Source: Truepera sp.
GTDB taxonomy: Bacteria; Deinococcota; Deinococci; Deinococcales; Trueperaceae
Reading direction: 5' to 3'
Assembly (NCBI GenBank): GCA_032027045.1
Contig: JAVSMU010000001.1
Coordinates: forward strand, 1,182,646 to 1,246,645
Length of the DNA: 64,000 nt
Shown here: piece after piece, positions 1-7,927 of the stretch
Layout: each line of letters opens with the position of its first letter
How positions within the stretch are numbered: the stretch's first letter is position 1
Made by a program: the position numbers and the translations under genes
Notes under the pieces: generated by a model
Seen by the model: only the letters and a program-made list of their open reading frames with translations
Database searches by the model: none
What the model was told of the DNA's origin: nothing

Positions 1-666
1 TGCCGAACACCATGAGGGTGGAGACGAGGTGCGGCAGGATGTGCTTCACGAGCGTGCGGAAGGTGCCCACGCCCAGGGCGCCGGCCGCCTCGACGAACTC
101 GCGACGGCCTATCGACAGGACCTGCGCGTACACGGCCCGCGCGATCCATACCCAGTTCACCAGCGCGATGACCAACGCCACGATCCACAGGCTGGGGCGG
201 AGGATGGCGGCGAGCGCGATGGCGAGGATGAGCGCGGGGAAGGCCGTCATGACGTCGGTTATCCGCATGAGCACGGTCTCCGGGACGCCCCGGAAGTAGC
301 CGGCGGCGACCCCGACCATCAGGCCGATCAGTACCGCTACGCCGTTGGCCGCCACGCCCACGATGAGGCTGATGCGGGCCCCGTAGATGACGCGCGAGAG
401 GAGGTCGCGCCCGAGTAGGTCCGTCCCGAACCAGAACGGCCTCTCGGGCGGCAGCGGGAAGCCTTCGAGCGTCAGCCCGTCGAAGTACTGCTTGGCAGGA
501 TCGTGAGGGGCGAGTAGCGGCGCGAAGATGCTGACGAACAGCACCAGGAGCACACCGATCAGCCCAGCTACGGCTGCGCGGTTGCCCACGAACCTTCTCA
601 CCCACTTAGGCGCTCGCCCTACTGCACTGCCACGACCGACGGCCTTCGCCGCGCTCCCGCTCGCCA
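1..666 (-). CDS. Dipeptide/oligopeptide-type ABC transporter permease (DppC-like), 3' part off the left edge
   Basis: Inner-membrane permease subunit of a peptide-type (or nickel/oligosaccharide) ABC importer. About 222 residues are visible and the C-terminus lies beyond base 1; family members are usually 280-300 aa. The N-terminus reads into a first membrane helix (VAGLIGVLLVLFVSIFAPLL), then the conserved FGTDLLGRDLLSRVIYGARI stretch that marks DppC/OppC subunits, further helices, and the EAA loop around EFVEAAGALGVGTFRTL. I chose GTG at 664-666 because GGGAGGG sits 8 bases upstream; no in-frame ATG fits. It is unrelated in position to the complete peptide transporter at 38907-42546, so it is a second system. 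Family call is firm, substrate unknown. Confidence 0.85.
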
Positions 667-790
667 CTGCGTAATGCCCTCCCGGCTCGCCCCAGAACCC
701 CTCAGACGATTGTATACAGGTGGCTCCGCAACGGCCAACCGGTCTTGGGTCCGCGGCGTCCAAGGGGCCGGAGTGTCCTGCGCAGGGTCG

Positions 791-871
791 ACCGTGCGCT
801 TGCCTATCGGGGGCGCGTAGTCCGACATGGGCGCCGAGGAGGACGGGCGAACCGCGCGCTTGCCTATCGGG
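791..871. repeat. Direct repeat pair abutting the suhB-like stop codon
   Basis: Two 21-base copies at 791-811 and 851-871 differ at one position and are exactly 60 bases apart. The second copy ends at 871, directly against the stop codon of the phosphatase gene (874-872 on the minus strand). The rest of 667-790 shows no gene I can support. Confidence 0.8.
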
Positions 872-1723
872 TCACGGGCGGGCCCAGCGGTCCAGGAGCC
901 CGAACCCGGCGGCGAGCTCACGGGCCTCGCCGGTCACCCGCGGCGCGCCTGCTGCCACGTTCAACTGCGGCGCCCGCAACCAGTCCTCGCCCCCGCCCCA
1001 GATCTCGAAGCTCCCACCGGCCTCGCGGACGATCACGGCGCCCGCTGCCACGTCCCAGGCCTTCAACCCGAACTGCCAGAAGAAGTCAACGCGGCCGTCG
1101 GCCACGAAGCAGAAATCGCGCGCCGCCGAACCGCTGGCGCGAACCCCTGCGGAGGCGCCCGCAAGGCGAGCGAAGAACTGCTGCTGCGCCGCGTGGTCTC
1201 GCACCGACTCGGTGAAGTTCGTGGTGAGCAGCGAGTGCGAGAGAGGTGGGTCCTCCGCGAGCCTCAGGCGCTCGTCGCCAAGCCAGGCGCCGCCGCCCTT
1301 GACGGCCCAGTAGACGCCTCCCGAGGCGGAATCGTAGATGGCTCCCACCACGCTCTCGCCCGCTTGCACCAAGCCGATCGACACGCAGAAGCCGGGGTAG
1401 TTGCGCACGAAGTTGTGGGTTCCGTCGATCGGGTCGATGACCCAGACGGGGTCGGTGTCGTCGAAGTCGGTCAGGCCCTCCTCGCCCAGCAAGCCGAACG
1501 CCGGGTAGGCGGCCCGGAGCTCCTCGGCTATGCGCCTCTGCGCCTCCACGTCCACGCGCGTGACCACGTCACCCGGGGAGGTCTTGGTGCTAATCCCTAA
1601 ATCGGCGTGGCCCCTGAAATGCTGCAACTGCTCGTGCCGCGCCCAACTCCCGACCTTCAGAGCGAGGGGCACGAGGAGGTCCTTGACGGCGTTGAGTTCG
1701 GCGCTGCTCAGCGAGTCTGCCAT
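872..1723 (-). CDS. Inositol monophosphatase family protein (SuhB/CysQ-like)
   Basis: A Mg-dependent, lithium-sensitive-type phosphomonoesterase, 283 aa, close to the family norm of 260-280. The metal-binding motifs are all present: GEEG near residue 80, WVIDPIDGTHNF near 94-105, and WDVAAGAVIVREAGG near 223-237. Possible substrates are inositol phosphates, PAP or fructose-1,6-bisphosphate; sequence alone does not choose. The ATG at 1723 is supported by a TAGCAT -10 box ending 7 bases upstream, which suggests a leaderless transcript. It precedes the permease gene on the same strand, separated by about 205 bases holding a direct repeat. Confidence 0.9.
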   Translation of the reverse strand: MADSLSSAELNAVKDLLVPLALKVGSWARHEQLQHFRGHADLGISTKTSPGDVVTRVDVEAQRRIAEELRAAYPAFGLLGEEGLTDFDDTDPVWVIDPIDGTHNFVRNYPGFCVSIGLVQAGESVVGAIYDSASGGVYWAVKGGGAWLGDERLRLAEDPPLSHSLLTTNFTESVRDHAAQQQFFARLAGASAGVRASGSAARDFCFVADGRVDFFWQFGLKAWDVAAGAVIVREAGGSFEIWGGGEDWLRAPQLNVAAGAPRVTGEARELAAGFGLLDRWARP

Positions 1724-1730
1724 GCCGACG

Positions 1731-1736
1731 ATGCTA
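1731..1736 (-). promoter_or_regulatory. Likely -10 box of the inositol-monophosphatase gene (leaderless)
   Basis: TAGCAT on the minus strand, followed by 7 bases and then ATG. No convincing -35 or Shine-Dalgarno sequence is seen. Confidence 0.5.
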
Positions 1737-1766
1737 ACCCTGAGTAGGCCCCCGACCGGGCGACCC

Positions 1767-2543
1767 TCACCGCGCCATGAAGAAACCGCTGCTGACCCTC
1801 ACCCGCAACGGCCCCCCGGCCAAGCGCCGGCGCACGCCTTCCTCCCACTCGGCAAGGCTTTTCAGGACGGCCGCGCTGGGCGTTTCTGGCAGGTAGACCA
1901 GAGAGCGGAGGTAACCGAGCACGACGGCCTCGTCGTCGACCAGCAGCTCCTCCTCGCGCCTCAGCACGCTCACGCGGTCGAACTGCTCGCCTAGTTGCTC
2001 GGCCCCGCTCTCGAGCGTGAACTTCAGCGGTGCGCTTGGTTGCACATCCACCACGCCCGCGAGCGGACCCGCAAGCTCCTTCAGGCCGGCCAGGTGTTGC
2101 TCACCGTTCGTGGCGGCGAACAGCGTGCTGCCCGGTGCCAGCACCCGGCGCAGCTCCGCCACGCCCCGTGCCAGGTCGGGGACGTGATAGAGCATGTGGT
2201 TCGCGAAAGCCATGTCGAAGGCGGCGGTACCGAACGGCAGGTCCTGGACGTCGGCCCGAAGCACCCGGGCGCTCAACCCTGCCTCGGCTGCCGCACGCTT
2301 GCTGGCCTCCACCATCCCCTCCGAGATGTCGGTCAGGGTCAAACGCCAACCCGGCGGCACGCGGTCCGCGTTGGTGCTCCAGAGCCGCGACGTCCCGGCG
2401 CCCACCTCCAGCACGCGGGCGTCCCCCACTGCCGGCGCGTGGGAGAACAGCCAGCGGTGGAAGTCCTCCTGGCGGCTCGGATAACGCTCGTAGAGCGCGA
2501 TGCGGGCCTTCAGCCTGTCGGGGGTGCGGTAGGCGTCCAGCAT
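1767..2543 (-). CDS. Class I SAM-dependent methyltransferase
   Basis: A 258-aa Rossmann-fold methyltransferase of the UbiE/Methyltransf_11 type. Motif I is VLEVGAGTSRLW (about residues 45-56), followed by LTDISEGM as the acidic strand-2 loop, the ADVQDLPF motif that contacts the adenine, and the LAPGSTLFAATNG strand. The substrate cannot be inferred. It lies 43 bases upstream of the phosphatase gene, which nevertheless has its own -10 box. The start at 2543 follows TAACGT by exactly 7 bases, so the mRNA is probably leaderless. Confidence 0.85.
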   Translation of the reverse strand: MLDAYRTPDRLKARIALYERYPSRQEDFHRWLFSHAPAVGDARVLEVGAGTSRLWSTNADRVPPGWRLTLTDISEGMVEASKRAAAEAGLSARVLRADVQDLPFGTAAFDMAFANHMLYHVPDLARGVAELRRVLAPGSTLFAATNGEQHLAGLKELAGPLAGVVDVQPSAPLKFTLESGAEQLGEQFDRVSVLRREEELLVDDEAVVLGYLRSLVYLPETPSAAVLKSLAEWEEGVRRRLAGGPLRVRVSSGFFMAR

Positions 2544-2550
2544 TTACCGA

Positions 2551-2556
2551 ACGTTA
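2551..2556 (-). promoter_or_regulatory. Likely -10 box of the methyltransferase gene (leaderless)
   Basis: TAACGT on the minus strand, 7 bases before ATG at 2543. Confidence 0.5.
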
Positions 2557-2814
2557 CACGCCTACGCACACCCTTGAACCGTATTGCCGAGTCGATGGGC
2601 CAGTGAGTCGCGGATGCGCAACGTGAAAGGGCGAGGCATATGTGTCGCGTCACTGCGCCCCGTGCTCGTCGGGCCCTAGAGTTCTGGCGAAGCATGGACC
2701 ACGGAGTTCAGGTGTGTCTGGTGACAAGGGGCCCGCAAGCTGCTGCTTGCGTCGGGCGGGCTCCTCGCGCCGCACGGCGACTTCCGAGGCCGTGACTTCG
2801 GGAAGGGGAAACGT

Positions 2815-3768
2815 ATGAGTAGAGTAGGTCGATGGGCCTTCAGGGTCCTCGTTCCTCTAGGCTTGATGCTCGTCTTCGCCGGTGCCTCGGCCAAGCCCGC
2901 TTACTTCGTTCAGGCGAACGTCGTGAGGGGCGCGGTAGGGGCAATGGGCGCGGTCTGCGTGGCCAACTCGGTCTTCGTGCAGGGCGAGGAGATCGTGTGG
3001 CTCGCGTACGTGTACGACGCCGACACCGGCGAGCTGATAACCCAGGCTGATATCGACGCCAAGGGCATCAAGGTCTACGGCGAACTGGACAGTGGCGTTA
3101 AGGTCGAGCTGCACTACGGTCCACACCCGCCTGGCGCGCCGCAACAAGAGGTGTACTACGCCGCGGCTTGGCAGATTCCAGTCGACTACGCCACCGGCAG
3201 TTACCAGTGGTCCGTAGTGGTGGAGGACGCCGCTGGCAACACCGCTAGCTATCAACCCATGGGCCACACCGTTGGCCTTGGGGGCCTAAACATCGTCGCA
3301 CCGGCTTCGGCCGGTGCGACACCCGCCCCGTCCGGTGCGCCCGCTGCTCCGGCCGGCGCGGCTTCCACTCCACCCGCCACTACCACCGCCGACGCGGCCC
3401 CCGCCGCCGACGGCAAGAAGCTATTTGATTCCAACTGCGCTGCCTGCCACCAGGCCACCGGTGTCGGCATCCCCGGTTCCTTCCCGCCCCTCGCAGGCAA
3501 CCCGATCATCACGGCCGACGATCCGACGTTGATCACGCGTATCGTGCTGTACGGCTTGCAGGGCAAGATCACGGTCGAGGGTGTGGACTACGACGGCGTC
3601 ATGCCGGCTTGGGAGCACGTCTTCAAGGACGACGAGATCGCCGCCATCCTCACCTACGTTCGCAGCCAATGGGGGAACTCGGCCAGTGCAGTCGACACCA
3701 CCTTGGTCGCAGCTCAAAGGGCGAAGCCGGGCTCGGCCGATGACAACTACGCTCAGCTTCCGAAGTAG
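2815..3768 (+). CDS. Secreted protein: unknown beta-rich N-terminal domain fused to cytochrome c (cassette A)
   Basis: 317 aa. Residues 1-26 are a signal peptide (cleavage near GASA-K). Residues 28-152 form a domain that is clearly paralogous to the whole mature protein at 12904-13392: both share PAY.V...VVRGA, a Cys (C48 here), a YDA.TGE turn, GIKV, G.HP and an AGN near the end. A Pro/Ala/Thr linker (about 160-200) leads to a class I cytochrome c domain with heme site C208-A-A-C211-H212 and the likely axial Met at 263 (VMPAWEHVF). The product should sit in the cell envelope as an electron carrier. ATG at 2815 follows an AAGGGG Shine-Dalgarno. The next gene overlaps its 3' end by 29 bases. 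The cytochrome is certain; the N-terminal domain is not one I recognise. Confidence 0.85.
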   Translation: MSRVGRWAFRVLVPLGLMLVFAGASAKPAYFVQANVVRGAVGAMGAVCVANSVFVQGEEIVWLAYVYDADTGELITQADIDAKGIKVYGELDSGVKVELHYGPHPPGAPQQEVYYAAAWQIPVDYATGSYQWSVVVEDAAGNTASYQPMGHTVGLGGLNIVAPASAGATPAPSGAPAAPAGAASTPPATTTADAAPAADGKKLFDSNCAACHQATGVGIPGSFPPLAGNPIITADDPTLITRIVLYGLQGKITVEGVDYDGVMPAWEHVFKDDEIAAILTYVRSQWGNSASAVDTTLVAAQRAKPGSADDNYAQLPK

Positions 3769-5179
3769 AACCTTACTGGCGGCCGCAGTGCTGGCCGTAA
3801 CCGGTATGGCCTTCGCACAGGATGGCAAGCTGAGCTTCTCGCCTGCTTCGGGGTCGGTGGGCACCTCGGTCACGGCCACGGCCTCAGGCCTCCGGCCGGG
3901 GCAGGCCTACGACCTCGTGTGGGCTAGCGCTGACGCCGCCTGGAACGCGGCCGACGGCGAGTTCTACGGAGTCACGGCGGAGGAGACCCGCTCCACCCTC
4001 GGCCAGTTGGCGGCCGATGCGCAGGGCAACGCAACCCTTACCTTCACCGTGCCCGAGGACTACGGCTACATGCACAACGTGTTCGTCTCGCAGGGCGGGG
4101 ACGAAGCCGCCAGGCAGGGCTTCGTGGTGGTTCCGAGCCTCAGCATCTCGCCCACGTCCGGACCCCCTGGAACCCCGATCACCGTGACGCTCACGGGGGT
4201 CGGCTACCGCTTCTGGGAGTTGGTGTGGCACCTCCTCTACGATGGCGCGCATAGCGGCTGGATCTCGGCCATCACCACCAAGGGCACCGCCACGGCGATC
4301 ATCCCGGCCACCGGCCCCGTCGGCCTTCATTCGCTCCAGGTGCTTTCCGGCACCCACCCAGTGCCCTACCTCAACCAGCAACAAGCGCCCATCTACCTCC
4401 CGCAGGTGCCCACGGTGATGGGAGCCCTTTTCGAGGTCACTGACGGTCCGGCAGTGGCCTGGCCCTCCTTCGGCGAGCAAGAATTGCCCAGGCAGCCGGG
4501 CACCCAGGCGCGCGACACGGGCGCCGCGCTTATGGCCGACTTCCTTAGCGGCACGGTTGGCAGCCCGGTCAAGCTCTCCGGCGTCGGTTTCCCCGCGGGC
4601 GCGGCGATAGACCTGAGTTTCAGCGCCGTACGCGGCAACCGCCTGAGCGGCAAGGGCTGGGACGAGACCCAGTTGCCCCTCGGCACCGTGACCGCAGATA
4701 GTAAGGGCGCCTTTGAGTACTCCTTGACGACCCCCGACGACTTGGGCGGCTCACACACCATCACCGCCACCAGCGGCGACGTCAGCGCCGACTTGGTCTA
4801 CACCATCACCGCCAGCATCGCCGCCGCACCGACGGCTCCGGTCGAACCCGGGGGCGACATCACGGTCACCATCAAGGGCGTGGGTTGGACCGAGACGGCC
4901 AACATCTTCACGCTGCTGCTCGACAACGGCTACATCGGTTACGGCTGCGGCTTCAATAGCAAGGGCACCGTCACCATCAACCTCAAGGCCCCGGCCCGCT
5001 CGGGCACGCACTTCATCAGCCTCTACCCGGCCATCTACCAGGGCGACCTGGCCGGTCCGGGCGCGCCGCCCAACACGGCAACCGCCAACGCCACTTACCT
5101 GCAACTACCCATGCTCAACTACCAGGACCACCCGGTGGAGGAGATCCCTGCCTTCCAGATCGCCTTCGAGGTCAAGTAG
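3740..5179 (+). CDS. Secreted protein with IPT/TIG-like repeats (cassette A)
   Basis: 479 aa. Residues 1-26 are a signal peptide ending AFA. The mature part has several repeats that open with S(P)xSGxxGTxVTxxxxGL-type strands (near residues 34, 137, 265 and 355), like IPT/TIG immunoglobulin-like folds. The last repeat holds C403 in GYGCGF, and a YQDHP motif lies near the C-terminus; both are conserved in the paralogue at 14186-15688. The ATG at 3740 lies inside the cytochrome gene in another frame (29-base overlap), so translation is probably coupled. The long upstream extension of this frame is antisense-like filler. Function is unknown; a structural, ligand-binding or metal-binding partner of the cytochrome domain is plausible from context. 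Confidence 0.75.
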   Translation: MTTTLSFRSRTLLAAAVLAVTGMAFAQDGKLSFSPASGSVGTSVTATASGLRPGQAYDLVWASADAAWNAADGEFYGVTAEETRSTLGQLAADAQGNATLTFTVPEDYGYMHNVFVSQGGDEAARQGFVVVPSLSISPTSGPPGTPITVTLTGVGYRFWELVWHLLYDGAHSGWISAITTKGTATAIIPATGPVGLHSLQVLSGTHPVPYLNQQQAPIYLPQVPTVMGALFEVTDGPAVAWPSFGEQELPRQPGTQARDTGAALMADFLSGTVGSPVKLSGVGFPAGAAIDLSFSAVRGNRLSGKGWDETQLPLGTVTADSKGAFEYSLTTPDDLGGSHTITATSGDVSADLVYTITASIAAAPTAPVEPGGDITVTIKGVGWTETANIFTLLLDNGYIGYGCGFNSKGTVTINLKAPARSGTHFISLYPAIYQGDLAGPGAPPNTATANATYLQLPMLNYQDHPVEEIPAFQIAFEVK

Positions 5180-5184
5180 TCGCA

Positions 5185-5215
5185 CGGCGCGCCTCCTACC
5201 TCAGGAGGCGCGCCG
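5185..5215. terminator. Perfect 13-bp hairpin between convergent genes
   Basis: Arms 5185-5197 and 5203-5215 are perfect reverse complements around a 5-base loop, between the stop codons of the IPT-like gene (5179) and the aminotransferase (5218). There is no strong T-run, but position and stem strength favour a bidirectional terminator. Confidence 0.7.
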
Positions 5216-5217
5216 CT

Positions 5218-6384
5218 CTAGAACGCTGCCCTGGCCGCCTCCGCCACGAGCCCGATGGCCTCGTCCGGCAGCCACGGGTGGATGGGCACGCTGATCACCC
5301 GCTCGCAAGCGCGTTCGGCCACCGGCGCCTCACCGAAGTGAGCGCCGGCGGGCTGGCGCGTGAGCGGCGCCGGGTAGAAACGGCTGAACGCCACGCCCCG
5401 CGCCCGCAGGCCCGACTCGAAGGCCTCGCGCCTGGCAGGAGGCAGGCGCAGCGTGAACTGGTGGTAGCGGTGCTCGGGCCGCTCGGGCGGCAGCGTGAGC
5501 CCGTCGGGGCCCACAGGCAGCCCGGCCAACGCGGCGCGGTAGGTACCGGCCCGTTCCTGGCGGCGGGCGTTCCATGCATCCAGCTTTTCCAGCTTGATCC
5601 GCAGCACGGCGGCCTGTAGGGCGTCGAGCCGCGAGTTGTGACCCAGCCCCTCGTGCAAGTACTTGTTCTGTGGGCTCGAGCCGTGGCTGCGCAGGCTCCG
5701 CAGCTTGCTCGCGAGTGCGTCGTCGTCCGTGGTGATCAAGCCACCGTCGCCGTAGGCCCCGAGGTTCTTGGTGGGGTAGAAGCTGAAGGCGCCCAGGGCG
5801 CCGAAGGTACCCACGCGCCTGCCCCCCAGCTTGGCGCCGAACGCCTGCGCGCAGTCCTCCAGGACCGGGATGTGGTGAGCATCGGCGATGGCCACGATGG
5901 CCGAAACGTCGGCCGGGAGGCCGAAGATGTGGACGGGGAGGACGGCCTTGGTGCGCGGCGTCAGGGCCCGCTCGAGGAGTTCGGGGTCGAGGTTGAGCGT
6001 CTCCTCGGCCACGTCGACGAACACCGGGGTTGCGCCCAACCGCAAGATGGCCTCGCTGGTGGCGAAGAAGCTGAAGGGCGTGGTGACCACTTCGTCCGCC
6101 GCGCCCACGCCCAACGCCTCGAGGCCCAGGACCAGTGCGTCGGTGCCGGAGTTCAGGCCCAGGGCGTGGCGCGCGCCCAGGTACCCGGCCGCCTCGCGCT
6201 CGAACCCTTCCACCTCCGGGCCCCCGATGAAGTGGCCGGTGCGCAGCACGCGCTCGACGGTGGGTTGCAGCTCGCTCCAGATCTCCTCGACCTCGCTCTT
6301 CAGGTCGAGCATCGGGTAAACAACGTCGGTCGACACGCCGGTAAGCATAGGACCAATGACCCGCTCGCGTGCGGGGGCGCCCAC
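5218..6384 (-). CDS. DegT/DnrJ/EryC1/StrS family sugar aminotransferase
   Basis: A PLP-dependent aminotransferase that usually acts on nucleotide-linked keto-sugars for surface polysaccharide or glycoconjugate synthesis. 388 aa from the GTG at 6384; an ATG at 6348 would give 376 aa, and neither start has a clear Shine-Dalgarno. Family marks: HFIGGPEVEGFE near the start, the cofactor lysine in SFYPTKNLGAYGDGG (about 215), GHNSRLDALQAA, and the C-terminal VISVPIHPWL. There are no neighbouring sugar nucleotide genes, so the substrate is open. Confidence 0.88.
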   Translation of the reverse strand: MGAPARERVIGPMLTGVSTDVVYPMLDLKSEVEEIWSELQPTVERVLRTGHFIGGPEVEGFEREAAGYLGARHALGLNSGTDALVLGLEALGVGAADEVVTTPFSFFATSEAILRLGATPVFVDVAEETLNLDPELLERALTPRTKAVLPVHIFGLPADVSAIVAIADAHHIPVLEDCAQAFGAKLGGRRVGTFGALGAFSFYPTKNLGAYGDGGLITTDDDALASKLRSLRSHGSSPQNKYLHEGLGHNSRLDALQAAVLRIKLEKLDAWNARRQERAGTYRAALAGLPVGPDGLTLPPERPEHRYHQFTLRLPPARREAFESGLRARGVAFSRFYPAPLTRQPAGAHFGEAPVAERACERVISVPIHPWLPDEAIGLVAEAARAAF

Positions 6385-6437
6385 ATATACTCAGACTCGG
6401 TTGACCGCGTTTACGGTCGGCCCCAGGAGGCTTTAAA

Positions 6438-7118
6438 GTGCGATTCGAAGGCAAGGCTCGAGGGCGCAAGCGGCGCCAGGTTCTCGCCCTGGTGGCATGC
6501 CTCGGCCTGCTCGGGGCGGCCGCGGCGCAGCGTCCGGTGACCCTGAGCGGGACCATCATCAACCCGACGGGCAAGTCGGGCACCGTCGTGGCCTGGGCCG
6601 GATATTTCAACATGAGCCCCAGCGGCGCCGTCGCGTTCGGCGAGGTTCTAGCAGACGGCAGCTTCAAGTTCGACCTGCCCGCGCAACTGCGCGGCGACGT
6701 GCTTCACCCCATCGAGGCCAAGAACGTATGCCAGAGCGGCGGTCAGGACCTCCGCATGGAACCGAGTAGCGCGCTGCACATCCTCGTCAACACCCTCATG
6801 GCGTTCGACACGACCTCCACGCCCGTCGTGGCGATGCTGGCCTCCTCGAAGGACCTTCTCGACCGCCTCGCGGTGGATAAGCACGACGTGAAGCCCGGCG
6901 ACGCGCTCGGCTATTACCTCTACTCCTACGAACCTCTCACGATCTCCGGCAGCTGCGAGAGCGCGGACGGCCTGAACGTGACTTACGACGTGCGTGCCTC
7001 GAAGGGTTGGAACCTCATCAGCTACACGTTCGAGGAACAGGGCGGCACGGTCGTCGGCAAGTTCCAGACGGTGAGGAGCCTCCCCGCGGAGCTCACCTGG
7101 GTGTCGCCGGTCGACTGA
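6438..7118 (+). CDS. Secreted protein of unknown function
   Basis: 226 aa. GTG at 6438 is supported by AGGAGG 7 bases upstream. An Arg/Lys-rich N-terminus is followed by a hydrophobic core and a signal peptidase site near AAAA-Q (about residue 31). The mature protein is beta-rich, starting VTLSGTIINPTG, with two Cys residues (KNVCQSG near 100 and SGSCESAD near 174) that could form a disulfide. I recognise no family. It lies between cassette A and the methionine genes and is read divergently from the aminotransferase. Confidence 0.7.
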   Translation: MRFEGKARGRKRRQVLALVACLGLLGAAAAQRPVTLSGTIINPTGKSGTVVAWAGYFNMSPSGAVAFGEVLADGSFKFDLPAQLRGDVLHPIEAKNVCQSGGQDLRMEPSSALHILVNTLMAFDTTSTPVVAMLASSKDLLDRLAVDKHDVKPGDALGYYLYSYEPLTISGSCESADGLNVTYDVRASKGWNLISYTFEEQGGTVVGKFQTVRSLPAELTWVSPVD

Positions 7119-7318
7119 GTGCCGTAGCTGTCGGTTGGGTGTCGGTAACTCTGACGTTCTGGGCGGCCGCGCCACGCATGGCCCGTGTCAACTCGAAACT
7201 AATTCGTACCGGGGGTGGCCTTGCGCTCTCGCCCGGCCGCATGTTCTACTGCCGAATCGTTCGCGCCGGGCCAGGCGCCCACGCGAGCGGTGCCGCCACC
7301 GAGCAGGACGTTGGGTGG

Positions 7319-7439
7319 CCTTATCGAGAGCGGCCGAGGGACCTGGCCCGACGACGCCGCAGCAACCAGCCTTCATTCAGGCGGGTGCTAACTCCAGCCG
7401 GAAGCACAGCCACGATGGTGAGCGACCGGACAGATAGGG
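7319..7439 (+). ncRNA. SAM-I riboswitch (S-box leader)
   Basis: The aptamer core matches the SAM-I consensus: CTTATCGAGAG, then GAGGGACCTGGCCCGACGA, CAGCAACC, GGTGCTAACTCC and AAGCAC. Helix P1 closes between 7319-7325 and 7433-7439 (7 pairs, one GU). It binds S-adenosylmethionine and normally turns off downstream methionine genes. The next genes are metY and metX, which fits. I see no classic terminator with a T-run directly after it; the 488 bases to metY hold a small ORF and repeats, so the expression platform is unclear. Confidence 0.95.
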
Positions 7440-7540
7440 GCGAAGAGCCTCATCTTTACGACCCGAAGGAACAGGCGCGTGCCAACGAGACGATCTCGGG
7501 CCCAGCGCCGAAGCCGGAACGGTCATCGAGGAGGGCCGGC

Positions 7541-7615
7541 ATGCACCACTTGCAACTACACGCGCACCGCTTGAGGCGCCCGGGCAACACCCCTTCACCT
7601 CAACGAATGTTCTAG
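7541..7615 (+). CDS. Possible 24-residue leader ORF between the SAM riboswitch and metY
   Basis: ATG at 7541 follows a strong GAGGAGGG ribosome site (7528-7535) with 5-base spacing. The peptide is His/Arg-rich (MHHLQLHAHRLRR at the start) and ends RMF before TAG at 7613-7615. It does not match a leader peptide I know. It could be a regulatory uORF or a chance ORF; the quality of the ribosome site is the main argument. Confidence 0.4.
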   Translation: MHHLQLHAHRLRRPGNTPSPQRMF

Positions 7616-7730
7616 GCGGCTCTGGCCGCGAAGCCGAGGCGCTCCGCCCCTACGGCTGGTGGGGCGGGCGGTTCGGCTGCATGGCGCCCGCGGGTGGCCG
7701 GTAGACGCGGACCCGCCGGCTCCACTAACG

Positions 7731-7820
7731 CACGAGCAACGCGCTAGTACGGTTGTGCACGAGCACGCATGCTAGTGCACCCGCTCACAAGCAACTTTGA
7801 GGGGCACCCGCTCACGAGCA
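7731..7820. repeat. Degenerate repeats upstream of metY
   Basis: Two 17-base copies at 7777-7793 and 7804-7820 differ at one base (27-base period), and shorter relatives of CACGAGCA recur near 7731, 7757 and 7812. The stretch 7616-7927 otherwise holds a GC-rich hairpin near 7644-7667 and no gene I can support. Confidence 0.65.
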
Positions 7821-7927
7821 CCCATGCGCATGCACACAAGCGCCAGCGATCCGACTCGCTCGGGAGCACCCCAAGACCTTCGTTCCCACCGCGCTGACCG
7901 CGGACCTTGAACAGGAGCACCACCCAA

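Noticed and set aside
619-921. 100-residue minus-strand ORF upstream of the left permease
   Set aside because: Overlaps the phosphatase end, the direct repeats and the permease start; Arg/Pro/Ser-rich without a family.
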